Part shown: piece after piece, positions 18,745-27,301 of the stretch
How the letters are laid out: every line of letters begins with the position of its first letter
How positions within the stretch are numbered: the first letter of the stretch is position 1
Source of the DNA: Mucilaginibacter sp.
Lineage (GTDB): Bacteria; Bacteroidota; Bacteroidia; Sphingobacteriales; Sphingobacteriaceae
Length of the DNA stretch: 64,000 nucleotides
Assembly: GCA_030445275.1 (NCBI GenBank)
Contig: JAUCSE010000093.1
Location: 57,289-121,288 of the forward strand
Reading direction: 5' to 3'
The notes under the pieces: generated by a model
Databases searched by the model: none
What the model saw: only the letters and a program-made list of their open reading frames with translations
Told to the model about the DNA's origin: nothing
Made by a program: the position numbers and the translations under genes

Positions 18745-18938
18745 CTATTTACCGGATGAAAAAAGGAGCTGCTTCCTTTTTTCCCGAACAACAGTATTCA
18801 AAAGATAGTCATTCAAAGGTTTCAGTTTTAAATCCGGATTCCTTGGATGAACACCATCCGAAGTATAGAATTCGTACTCCTCTTTTCTTTTGACATACCA
18901 TACTTTTCCGAGCGAGTAAGTATTGTTCGAATAATGGG
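18745..18938 (-). pseudogene. C-terminal fragment of a family X membrane protein
   Basis: An open minus-strand stretch ends at TAG (18747-18745). It encodes about 63 residues that align with the C-terminus of the intact protein at 24.4-25.3 kb (shared: KVWY-x-KRK-x-EYEF, DGVHP, LKLKPL-x-DY, LNTVVR-x-KR). The upstream part is missing: similarity stops at about 18940, next to a truncated IS1182 transposase. Together with the small gene and promoter site A it forms a duplicated block matching 24.05-24.62 kb. Confidence 0.75.
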
Positions 18939-18939
18939 C

Positions 18940-20159
18940 GTACAGCAGAAAGCCCTGTACGCATGTTCAAATATCTGTTATTGAAAACAATCTATACGGT
19001 TTCGGATGTTGATGTCGTAGAGCGTTCGCGATATGATATGTCCTTCAAATATTTCCTTGAGATGTCACCCGAGCAGGAAGTTATCGACGCCAGTTCATTG
19101 ACAAAGTTCCGAAAGTTGCGGTTGAAGGATGCTGATCTGCTGAATCTATTGATCGGTAAGACAGTCTCTATAGCTATCGAAAAAGGCATTATCCGCTCCA
19201 GATCCATCATTGTTGATGCTACCCATTCTTTTTCGAGATCCAATCCATATTCCGCATTGGAGGTATTGAGAGAGCGATCAAAACTGCTTCGAAAAGCGGT
19301 TTACGCTATAGATGAGGATATGAAAGACCACATGCCGAAAAAGAATGATTCGGATGCCCTGGAAAAGGAAGTGGCTTATTGTAAAGAACTTGAAAAGCAT
19401 ATTGAATCGGACCAGTTTGATCCCTGCGGTCAAAGAAAAACTGAACCTGTTGAAAAAAACGATAGAAGATACGCAAGAAAACTATACCCTCTCCAAAGAC
19501 AGGGGTGCCAAAACCGGCCATAAATCAGCTGAGAGTTCATTCTTTGGTTACAAAACCCACCTGGCCATGACAGAGGAACGTATCATTACTGCTGCTGTAG
19601 TTACCTCCGGAGAAAAAGGAGACGGCCCGGAACTTCCTAAGCTTTTAGAGAGGAGTCAGGGCAAGGTGAACAGGATATCAAAGTCGTAGCCAGGCTGAAC
19701 CCCTCAATAACGCGGGGCTTCAGAAAGGATCAGGACAGGTCTGATTACAATAAGGATGCTGGCATGTTTGTGTGTCCGGCGGGTCATTTGGCCATTCGAA
19801 AGGCACGTGGGGGAAAAAAGAATATTGGAGAAAACCAGGTAGATACGTATTTTTTTGATGTTGAAAAATGTAAAACCTGTCCACTGAGGGTGAATTGTTA
19901 TAAGCCCGGTGCAAAGACCAAGACCTATTCGGTAGGCATAAAATCAGATGCGCATCTACAGCAGGTAGCTTTCAGGAAACGGACGATTATAAGGAAAAAG
20001 CAAAACAACGGTATAAGATCGAAGCAAAAAATAACGAGTTGAAAAACGTCCACGGATATCGGCGGGCGATATCTTATGGGATTGAAAACATGCAGATGCA
20101 GGGAGCATTGGCAATATTTACGGTTAACCTAAAGAGAATCATCAAACTAACAATCTAAG
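18940..20159 (+). pseudogene. Decayed IS1182-family transposase
   Basis: Three successive reading frames together match an IS1182-type DDE transposase. The stretches MFKYLLLK, SLTKFRKLRL and RSIIVDATHSFSRSNP are in the first frame, and KTGHKSAESSFFGYKTHLAM, with a catalytic-type region, is in the second. KCKTCPLRVNCYKPGAKTK, the zinc-like cysteine cluster, is in the third. Frameshifts lie near 19.45-19.50 and 19.69-19.76 kb. The N-terminal roughly 80 residues expected for the family are absent; the frame is open upstream of 18963 (AESPVR) but stops matching near 18940. The element is dead. It abuts, and presumably replaced, the 5' part of the family X gene fragment. Confidence 0.8.
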
Positions 20160-20260
20160 GCTCTGAAATCGAGAAAAGCAGACTCAAATACCTGTCACTC
20201 CCCGGTTTAGTACGCAAGTCCTTCAGAAACGACTTTCACAAAATATATGGTTAATAAAAA

Positions 20261-20295
20261 GCGATCAAGTAAAAAATTGTCTTTTACTTGATCGC
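20261..20295. terminator. Perfect 14-bp inverted repeat, terminator-like
   Basis: GCGATCAAGTAAAA (20261-20274) pairs perfectly with TTTTACTTGATCGC (20282-20295) across a 7-base loop. The A-tract/T-tract at the stem's top makes it a possible bidirectional terminator. It lies about 100 bp past the IS1182 remnant and before the IstB fragment, so it could also be an element-end hairpin. Confidence 0.5.
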
Positions 20296-20373
20296 CTTGA
20301 ATTGCACCTAATTAAAGGGATACTTTTTCAGTGCCCTCACTTAAATATCTCCCTTTTTAATTTAAGCAATTAT

Positions 20374-20616
20374 CTAGGATGTAACTATGGAATAGCCTTT
20401 AAATTTAGCAAAATCCGGAACCAGTAGCGTTATCGGTGTAAGTGTTGTACTGGTTTCCTGTTCAACGTTACGTTTTCTTCTCATAGATTCTCCCTTTAAT
20501 TCGATGCGGTGTGCATCATGAACGATCCTGTCAAGGATAGCATCGGCAATCGTTTTTTCACCAATCACTTCAAACCATTTGCTCACCGGTAACTGCGAGA
20601 TGGTTTCAGGGAACAT
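20374..20616 (-). pseudogene. C-terminal fragment of an IS21-type IstB ATPase
   Basis: An 80-residue frame containing SQLPVSKWFEVIGEKTIADA and ILDRIVHDAHRIELKGES, which is the C-terminal sensor region of IstB-like AAA+ helper proteins. Full-length IstB is about 250 residues, so the Walker A and B parts are missing. It is an IS21-family remnant; no istA is visible beside it. Confidence 0.8.
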
Positions 20617-20647
20617 ATAATCGGCTTATCGTTATCTTGGGTTAGGG

Positions 20648-20984
20648 TTAACAGTTCTCATCAATGAAATCTCCACCAGGCCATTCGAGACCTTGTGCAA
20701 GGCAATATTGTTTTTCTGTTCTATCTTGCTCAAAGAAATCACCAAAACTGGAGTGTACAAACAGGCCATTTTCATAAGTGATCTTTGCAAGCACCCAGGG
20801 TTTAATCACGTTTTTATCTGTACTTTCTGACAATACATAAATGGCGGCTTTCTTCCAACAACTTCACGACCTCACCCCATGCATCGATATATTCCGGAAT
20901 GAGGTGCTTGAGTGCCAGGATTATGATCTACATTGAAAGCGTTGTCGCTACTTTGGGCCAAAAGTTGAGATTGCAATAAATAGC
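20648..20984 (-). pseudogene. Degraded hypothetical gene
   Basis: The open part (20833-20648) encodes about 61 residues including STDKNVIKPWVLAKITYENG and SFGDFFEQDRTEKQYC. In-frame sense continues slightly upstream (KKAAIYVL), and a different frame carries MAIYCNLNFWPKVATTLS and LKHLIPEYIDAWGEVVKLLE. This suggests one older gene of about 110 residues broken by at least two frameshifts or stops. I do not recognise the family. Confidence 0.4.
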
Positions 20985-21000
20985 CATAAAATATATTTTA

Positions 21001-21261
21001 GTGTATGAATACCTCCCCAAAATAAAAGCTTGGATTAACAAATTAATCGAGGCAAACAAAAAATTCAAAGTATATGACGAGCAAAAGCTATCCATTTATT
21101 TAAACGATCTGTATATCCGAAATAAAACATCTTTAGAACGGGCTTTAAAGAACAGGTCACAAAAGGCTATTGCTATGTTTTATATTAAAACCTTACTCCG
21201 ATGGAAATCTATAATTACACAGTGCTTAATAATAAATAATAAATATCCCCATTTATTTTAA
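21001..21261 (+). CDS. Hypothetical lysine-rich small protein (doubtful)
   Basis: An 86-residue frame with a GTG start. Its composition is coding-like and helical (IKAWINKLIEANKKFKVYDE), with no recognised domain. The last 47 bases overlap the convergent tail-fibre-like gene, and no clear promoter or ribosome site is visible. It may be a remnant of the same prophage-like or mobile insertion. Confidence 0.3.
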   Translation: MYEYLPKIKAWINKLIEANKKFKVYDEQKLSIYLNDLYIRNKTSLERALKNRSQKAIAMFYIKTLLRWKSIITQCLIINNKYPHLF

Positions 21262-23422
21262 TTGGCACCTTGTGGGTAGAAGGCGTATCGGTGGAGGCGG
21301 TTGGTGTATCCATACCCTTAACGGTCAGTGAACCATCTAATTGAATAAACCTACCCATACCACCCGAAGCAAGCAAAATACTATCATTGTTGACAGAATT
21401 TGGCAAAACAGCATTTGCTCCAATAATTGTGTTATTCCCCCCTGTGCCGTTATTACCGGCTAGCCAACCTACGTATGTATTGTTGTTGCCGACCGCGTTT
21501 TGATGCCCAGCTTGTCTTCCAATAAACACATTTTGAATACCGGTTGTATTCTCCCGACCTGCAAAACCACCTACCGCAACATTGTCATATCCGATGGTAT
21601 TGTTTGATAAAGCATTTAAACCCAAAGCCGCTCCCAACCCATTCGTACCAAATGTCGTTTGCGAACCTTGACCAACTGTAAGGCCGGATATTACCTGATC
21701 TTTATGTGGATCGACGTAATATGTAGATGACCCCATCACAGCTTCAAAAAAAGATCTTGAAACTTGTAAATGCCCTAGGTCATTAGGGTGTAAACCATCG
21801 GTATTATTTACCGTCACATCCCAGTATTTATTGGGATCGACCAATGAAACTGGAAAACCTGAAAATCCAAAAACAGCCATTTTTATAGCGTTGTTTGCAT
21901 TATCAATTACAGATTGTGTCGCCAGTAAGGCAACATCGGGGTGTCCCACAAAATCGATACTGGGGATTAGGCTACAAATAACAGGGGAACAACCTTGCGG
22001 AGCGGATAATTTACCTATATAATCAATTACAGTAGGTGTTGTTGACTTAGTGACTATCTTAACAGTAGCTTGCTCACAACCTTTAATAACAATTACATCC
22101 GGAGCCCATTTTTGACGAGTTACAGGCGTATCTAAAATACTAACGACACCGTGGTTTCTACCGTTAGGGTCATAGGTCATATAAAATACATCATTTATAA
22201 AAATATCAAATGCGCCTAATTCATTTCCGGATCTTCCGTCACTTGAAAGCGTACCAATTACTACTGTATCCTCAAACCAATCTAAAGTAATTGATTTAGT
22301 TGAGCCTATTGTTGTTGATATCGCCGCTTTTAGTGTGCCAAATGGTAGAAATGGCGATTTACCACCCCAATTAGTGGTATCAAAGGTATTATCCCAAGCA
22401 CCAGTTTCCGTACAGTTTGCTCCGCTGGTTGCAGTTGACAAGAAACAAGTTGCCAGAAATGTAGTAACTGCATTTTGTATTGTTGAATATAATACAGCTA
22501 CATCCCCAAAATTCCTACAATCATTTAATCCTACCATCCAAGTTACTAAAGTATCTCTACCTCCTATAGGTAGGTTTTTGTTAGCCAGACCCGTTGAGTA
22601 AATAACTGTGGTACCTGAGAATGCATAATTATTGTATACCTGTGAAAATCCAATTTGAGCAGCAAACCGACGAGTCCATGAACGAAAAGCGTTACTTGCT
22701 CCATATCCTGCAGATATACTATCTCCAAATACGAAATATTTTGCAGTATTTAATAACAATAACGACCCTGTTTGTTTGTTGGCATCAGCATCTGTTTGTA
22801 TAGCACTAATAAAGCCATTTCCATTAATATGAATATTTGCCCCCTGTTTAACCCCCCCCAACACAGAAGTAGTAGCAACCGGCAAAGTGTAGCTTTCAGT
22901 TGGTAAATCATTTATTTGAGCCTGCAACTTACCTACGGCTTGTACTATATTATCAGCTGCTATTACCGCACTGGTATCTCCCAAACCTAAACCTGTTAGG
23001 GCTGATGCAATTGCCCTGGCAGCTGTAAAATATTTATTGGTATCACCTTCACCTATATCATCCGATAACAACAAAACTTCGCCAGTTTGCCCATTCACAG
23101 ATGCTACATCACCGGCACCACCAGCAACCCATATATTATCCGTAGAATCCCAAATGTATTGTACAGCATCGCTTCCTGATCCGGCATCAACAGTTGCATA
23201 TTGTCCGTCACTTCCGGTCGGATGGGCGGTTTGTAAATCGGCTGAACTTGTATAACGGCCAACGTAGTAATTACCGCCTCCAGCAATAGTTACTACTTTT
23301 TGTAATATGGTACCAATGTCGCTACCTGTCATGGCCGGCCTGATAGGTGTAAGGCAATTTTGATGCAACCAAGTAGTTAAGGCTGGGATTGTTGTAATTG
23401 AAGATAATCCGCTTAAATCCAT
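21215..23422 (-). CDS. Phage tail-fibre-like protein with SGNH hydrolase domain
   Basis: A 735-residue protein. The N-terminal 150 residues resemble phage fibre shaft modules (ASVNGQTGEVLLLSDDIGEG). A central SGNH/GDSL hydrolase follows, with the nucleophile block FGDSISAGYG near residue 229, GLND near residue 295 and the catalytic Asp-His block DGLHPNDLGH near residue 541. The C-terminus carries head-like repeats of the kind seen in trimeric fibres (ALGLNALSNNT, NVAVGGFAGREN, NVFIGRQAG, NTYVGWLAGNN, residues about 590-660). The predicted role is polysaccharide binding and deacylation by a phage or phage-derived particle. No other phage structural gene is next to it. The region is more AT-rich than its neighbours. 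Confidence 0.85.
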   Translation of the reverse strand: MDLSGLSSITTIPALTTWLHQNCLTPIRPAMTGSDIGTILQKVVTIAGGGNYYVGRYTSSADLQTAHPTGSDGQYATVDAGSGSDAVQYIWDSTDNIWVAGGAGDVASVNGQTGEVLLLSDDIGEGDTNKYFTAARAIASALTGLGLGDTSAVIAADNIVQAVGKLQAQINDLPTESYTLPVATTSVLGGVKQGANIHINGNGFISAIQTDADANKQTGSLLLLNTAKYFVFGDSISAGYGASNAFRSWTRRFAAQIGFSQVYNNYAFSGTTVIYSTGLANKNLPIGGRDTLVTWMVGLNDCRNFGDVAVLYSTIQNAVTTFLATCFLSTATSGANCTETGAWDNTFDTTNWGGKSPFLPFGTLKAAISTTIGSTKSITLDWFEDTVVIGTLSSDGRSGNELGAFDIFINDVFYMTYDPNGRNHGVVSILDTPVTRQKWAPDVIVIKGCEQATVKIVTKSTTPTVIDYIGKLSAPQGCSPVICSLIPSIDFVGHPDVALLATQSVIDNANNAIKMAVFGFSGFPVSLVDPNKYWDVTVNNTDGLHPNDLGHLQVSRSFFEAVMGSSTYYVDPHKDQVISGLTVGQGSQTTFGTNGLGAALGLNALSNNTIGYDNVAVGGFAGRENTTGIQNVFIGRQAGHQNAVGNNNTYVGWLAGNNGTGGNNTIIGANAVLPNSVNNDSILLASGGMGRFIQLDGSLTVKGMDTPTASTDTPSTHKVPIKINGDIYYLLLSTV

Positions 23423-24049
23423 TTTATATATTAATTATGGTAATAATATCGAAGTTGGGACAAACCCAGTTTAATATAATTTCATTCAAATATAACTTAG
23501 AATAAAAATCTCACAAGTGTATTGGAAATAAAAAATGCCTGACGTATTTAAACTGAAGGACAGCTCTTTTCTGAAGGAGACAGTAAATACAAGGATACCA
23601 AATTGTAAACAGACGAGGATGAACAAAAGCTCCAGACCCGTTTATTAAATACTTATTACTTTGCCCGTACGAGTATCGAGGAACAGGGTGTTAACTTATT
23701 ATACCTGGCTTTGCTCAATTTTCCCTTGTCTTCAAGTTCGTGGCAAAATAACGGCAGTGAAATTTATAATCAATTTACTTACAGATAATTACGAACAAAT
23801 ATCCTGAACGCTCCGGTTCAATCGATTTTTACCGCATCCATTACCATAATTTTCTTACCTTTATACTAGAAAACGATTTACAGTTATAGGGGCTTTGGTT
23901 TATTAGACCAGGTAGTTGATAGCTGATGATATATACGGGAAAGGCTGATAATTTGCCCGTTTTTGCTCTTTTTAAAAATCGTGGCAATGGAATTTTAACA
24001 ATATATAACTATTTTATTAATAGATAATTATAAGATAAAATTCCAAACC
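23423..24049. other. Gene-poor interval with coding debris
   Basis: About 630 bp without a convincing gene. A plus-strand stretch near 23617-23760 reads as protein-like (EQKLQTRLLNTYYFARTSIE), which suggests a broken gene of unknown family. The rest is AT-rich. No terminator or repeat array stands out. Confidence 0.4.
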
Positions 24050-24133
24050 CTAGCTGTCACATAGATAGACCACCGTAGGGCTTTGAACCTGTTGTCCAAT
24101 TAACAGCAAAAAAAGCAGTGCAATCGTTTTCAT
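24050..24133 (-). pseudogene. Truncated copy of the small cysteine-rich gene
   Basis: Starting at ATG (24133-24131), 27 codons encode TIALLFLLLIGQQVQSPTVV and then YLCDS, followed by a TAG. This matches the N-terminus of the intact gene at 18.2-18.4 kb up to CDS, after which that gene continues and this one is lost. It sits downstream of promoter site B, just as the intact gene sits downstream of site A. Confidence 0.75.
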
Positions 24134-24276
24134 TTTATTAGCCAGTCATATTTAATTAATCATTATCCTCCATCAGCCTCACTTTCAGGGAACCTTTGTG
24201 ATAAACCAATGCACTTAAATTGACATCGTATCTCATTATTCCTAAGGTTTATAGCCAAGTTTTCAACTGATTAGAA

Positions 24277-24322
24277 CAAAAATAAGGCAAGGCCATCCTC
24301 CATTTTTACGGGAAACCATAAT
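24277..24322 (-). promoter_or_regulatory. Dyad-controlled promoter, site B
   Basis: The minus strand has ATTATGGTTTCCCGTAAA (24322-24305), 20 bp, then TATTTTTG (24284-24277). Spacing and orientation are identical to sites A, C and D. The gene it faces is only the truncated 27-codon remnant, so the site may now be non-functional or drive an untranslated transcript. Confidence 0.6.
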
Positions 24323-24434
24323 CGGTGTACTTTATTTCTCAGGTTATTGCATCGGTCTCCTTGTTCCCTGTATCTGACCATTCTATTGTACGCAACCGCT
24401 CAACGCGGGAGTGCAGCACCGGGACTTTCATTGT

Positions 24435-25319
24435 CTATGGATGCATCTCAGACGGTAAAAGAAGTTGATTCCTCTTTTTCCGGACTACGGTATTCAAAAT
24501 ATAATCAGTCAAGGGCTTCAGTTGTAAATCCCGGTACACCGGATGGACACCGCCCGCTGTAAAGAACTCATACTCATCTTTTCTTTTACTATACCAGACC
24601 TTTTTAATCGAATAGGTCGTCAAAGTATCATATCGAAGGACCATTTTGAAATCTTTCAATTTAACCGGGTCGTACGGAATGACCGAAGGATCTCCCGGAA
24701 AAGCGTCACAAGCAACAACCTCGTATTGTCTTCCATCCCAGCGTATACATTTTTCCTTGATTACATATTGGTAAATCACGAAGAGGCCGACAACCAAGAA
24801 CAAGGAAACCGATAACCATATAGTGTATCCGGAATAAATCAATTTATCTCGCTTTATTTCTTCTTTTTTCATGGTGTCCTCCCCTCTATGACCACTGTCA
24901 CCTGGTGACTGCGTGGTCGTTGGTTTGGTGCCTGCCATTTCAATTGGAACGGGGTAGGTTTTAATATACTCCTGGTAGGGCCTGGGCTTAAAATCTGTCA
25001 GCCAGGCTAACAATTCCACTTGCTTTTCTGCGGGATCAGCGGTCTCTCCATTTAAAAAGTTACGAAGTGCTCTAAAGCAATTTACGTCCTCTTTTTTACC
25101 TATCACCCGTGCATATTCAGCGCCATCTCCGTGGCGTTTAAAAAACGATTCTAGCACATTTTCATCAGATCTTTTAAATCGCGTTTGACAAGCCTTAACT
25201 GCTTCGTCCCTTAGGTTGTTCGCCGTTGGATAATTCAATTCGTGTGAAAGCCCGTTTGCCGCCTTTCGTTCTTCGTAATCTCGGAGTACTGCTACCCGAT
25301 ATTCATTAAACCGATACAT
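24435..25319 (-). CDS. Family X single-pass membrane protein (paralogue 1)
   Basis: A 294-residue protein of unknown function. The N-terminal 110 residues form a helical cytoplasmic-looking domain (motifs YEERKAANGLSHELNYP, ESFFKRHGDGAEYARVI, RALRNFLNG, ELLAWL). A linker leads to one membrane segment near residues 168-190 (TIWLSVSLFLVVGLFVIYQY). A C-terminal beta-rich domain of about 100 residues has IRWDGRQYEVVACD, KKVWYSKRKDEYEFF, GGVHPVYRDLQLKPLTDY. The same architecture is found at 43.7-44.5 kb on the other side of the motor/cytoskeleton locus, and C-terminal fragments occur at 18.8 and 49.4 kb. Topology suggests a sensor or adaptor across the inner membrane (inference). Confidence 0.75.
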   Translation of the reverse strand: MYRFNEYRVAVLRDYEERKAANGLSHELNYPTANNLRDEAVKACQTRFKRSDENVLESFFKRHGDGAEYARVIGKKEDVNCFRALRNFLNGETADPAEKQVELLAWLTDFKPRPYQEYIKTYPVPIEMAGTKPTTTQSPGDSGHRGEDTMKKEEIKRDKLIYSGYTIWLSVSLFLVVGLFVIYQYVIKEKCIRWDGRQYEVVACDAFPGDPSVIPYDPVKLKDFKMVLRYDTLTTYSIKKVWYSKRKDEYEFFTAGGVHPVYRDLQLKPLTDYILNTVVRKKRNQLLLPSEMHP

Positions 25320-25528
25320 TATGATGTTTTATTTATACAATGAGTTGTGTATTGAGATTAAATGGTCAGGCATACTACTTGCAAAAATTTACCAAGACCT
25401 TTACCTGTGGCACGGTCATCGGTTAAACGAGCCGGAGTAATGACCAATGACTTTGATACCTTTGATAGCGTCGATGCAGTATTGACCTGCAAACAACGGG
25501 TTAGTAGGAATGCTCATTTTCCATTCCG

Positions 25529-25981
25529 CTAGCCTTTCAATTCCATTAACCGGTTATGCTTGGCCAATTCAACCTTATCTGCCATATCAATTAAAGCGTC
25601 CGTATCCATCCCCTCCGTGCGGAACACGATCTTTCCACTCCCGTCTGAAGTAATCACGCAAATGTGTTTCATCGTTATGTAATATGCTACTATCAATAAT
25701 ATACCGGTAATCACCGCTATGGTGATAACCCAGCCGTTTTCGGTATCCCCCAGAGAAAGCGCTACCCCGAGCATGATCATCAACAGTCCACCAATCCCAA
25801 GTCCGGGATGAGATATATACAGAATCTGTATGGCACTGATCTTTTCCAGCATGATAGATATGATGTTGGACTGCCCCCAGATCTTATTATTATACCGTAT
25901 CCAGTGGGTCGTTAAGGTGATCGGCCCGTTATCCGTATTTATTAAAAAGCTTTCTCCGGTTATCAGTTGGTCCTGATGCAT
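25529..25981 (-). CDS. Small two-helix membrane protein (PH-like/DUF6232-like)
   Basis: A 150-residue protein with a beta-rich start (GPITLTTHWIRYNNKIWGQS). A helical membrane hairpin at about residues 58-108 (GIGGLLMIMLGVALSLG and WVITIAVITGILLIVAYYI) is followed by a beta-rich tail (HICVITSDGSGKIVFR). This pattern resembles small bacterial PH-like membrane proteins in which a hairpin splits the domain. No enzymatic motif. It is in line with the other minus-strand genes between the family X protein and the nuclease. Confidence 0.6.
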   Translation of the reverse strand: MHQDQLITGESFLINTDNGPITLTTHWIRYNNKIWGQSNIISIMLEKISAIQILYISHPGLGIGGLLMIMLGVALSLGDTENGWVITIAVITGILLIVAYYITMKHICVITSDGSGKIVFRTEGMDTDALIDMADKVELAKHNRLMELKG

Positions 25982-26007
25982 AGTGATTGAATTAGGGTAT
26001 TTGATAA

Positions 26008-26571
26008 TTATTTCTTTAATTCCTCAATTTTCGCCTTAGCTCCATCTAACGCTGTTTCCAGTGTCATTTCATCTTTGATGGGCAAAGTGCTGTTAGAGCC
26101 ATATTTTTCCAGCGTAATATACCAGCTGCTTTTCCCCTTGGCCAACCAGTAGCCAACCTGAAAACCATCAACTGTGGTAAACTTATTCTCTAAATAATCC
26201 GGATTAGCGGCCATATCCTTTTCTACATCCTGCTTTAGTACTTTTAAAGCTTTAATCACTTCTAACAAATCCGAATACTCAATAGAAGCAATACTCGTGC
26301 TATACTGGCCTTTTTTCTCGATCTGATAAAAATAGAATGATTCTGTACCATTAATCAATTTTCTGATCCTTGTCTCAGCGCTCCCATAGGATAATTTCAA
26401 ATCGGGCAGTTGCGTATCAATAAACTTAGAGAAAGTCCCCGTTTTAGAAGAAAACTTATCCATTTTAGTCTCAAAGACCTTGGCATCTTTTTTAATTTCC
26501 TGGGAAAAGGCAACAGCAGAAATAAATAGGAACAGCACGATTGCCATACTTCTAGTTAACAGTGATTTCAT
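26008..26571 (-). CDS. Exported protein of unknown function
   Basis: A 187-residue protein with a clear signal peptide (RSMAIVLFLFISAVAFSQ, cleavage about residue 24). The mature part is basic and mixed alpha/beta, with YGSAETRIRKLINGTESFYF and WLAKGKSSWYITLEKYGSN. It is probably periplasmic. It lies 26 bases upstream of the two-helix membrane protein gene and may be co-transcribed with it. Confidence 0.65.
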   Translation of the reverse strand: MKSLLTRSMAIVLFLFISAVAFSQEIKKDAKVFETKMDKFSSKTGTFSKFIDTQLPDLKLSYGSAETRIRKLINGTESFYFYQIEKKGQYSTSIASIEYSDLLEVIKALKVLKQDVEKDMAANPDYLENKFTTVDGFQVGYWLAKGKSSWYITLEKYGSNSTLPIKDEMTLETALDGAKAKIEELKK

Positions 26572-26738
26572 GTAATTAAGATTAGATTATATAAAAATTA
26601 GTTATACTTCAAATTAAACGATCCTCGATGACCCGGCCGGGGGCTACAGTTTCCACTTGTGTCTGTAGCGTCCAGTTCATTCCTGCTTCTAAAAGGCAAC
26701 GCAAAACACAGGTATGGTTCAACCCTCCTGACCGGCGC

Positions 26739-27143
26739 TCAGCGGTTTAGTCTTTCCCTGGCCTCGATCTGTTCATTATACCAATATCTCTGAGTACTGT
26801 AATCATAAGGCCAGTCTCTTTCGGCCCTGGCTTTTAACTCTCTCAAGATCCGCTCTCCCTCTATTGTTACTGGGTACTCGACGATCTTTGCAGGGACAGT
26901 GGCGCTCGTATCCATTTTGGTTTCCATGGTATCCATCGTAACCGTTGCTGAATCAACGGCGGTTTCTACGACCCTTTCCTGGCTAGTTGGTGCTATGAGG
27001 TATATAAAAAATACCAGGAATCCTCCATAGATAAAAGATGACAGCGTGGTGGTCGGCTCTTTATGATACCAGAAAAGGCTTGCCCGGGGATTAAAAAAGC
27101 CCAGTATCAATGGAATTGCTGTTGCTAAAATTAGTAAGATCAT
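26739..27143 (-). CDS. Small membrane protein with C-terminal tail
   Basis: A 134-residue protein. Two hydrophobic segments (ILLILATAIPLILGFF, residues 2-17, and FIYGGFLVFFIYLIA, about 37-51) precede a tail rich in Thr, Val and Glu that ends in a charged helix (GERILRELKARAERDWPY). No known domain is recognised. Its position just downstream of the nuclease gene suggests an accessory role. Confidence 0.6.
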   Translation of the reverse strand: MILLILATAIPLILGFFNPRASLFWYHKEPTTTLSSFIYGGFLVFFIYLIAPTSQERVVETAVDSATVTMDTMETKMDTSATVPAKIVEYPVTIEGERILRELKARAERDWPYDYSTQRYWYNEQIEARERLNR

Positions 27144-27301
27144 ATTTGATAAGATTAACGGTTACTTAAATTTATTAGCAGAATTTCAATGAGGCTTTGC
27201 TAAGGCACCGTGATGGACTTGTCTGTAAAAGTTCACTCACACTACCTTATTTTCCTCCATCACCAATGCCGATACTGACTGATGTGCATTCCGGCAGCCG
27301 A

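Noticed and set aside
21480-21640. Repeated Asn/Gly-rich units suggesting a tandem repeat or CRISPR
   Set aside because: The periodicity is at protein level (head-like repeats of a fibre); the DNA units are not identical and have no spacers.
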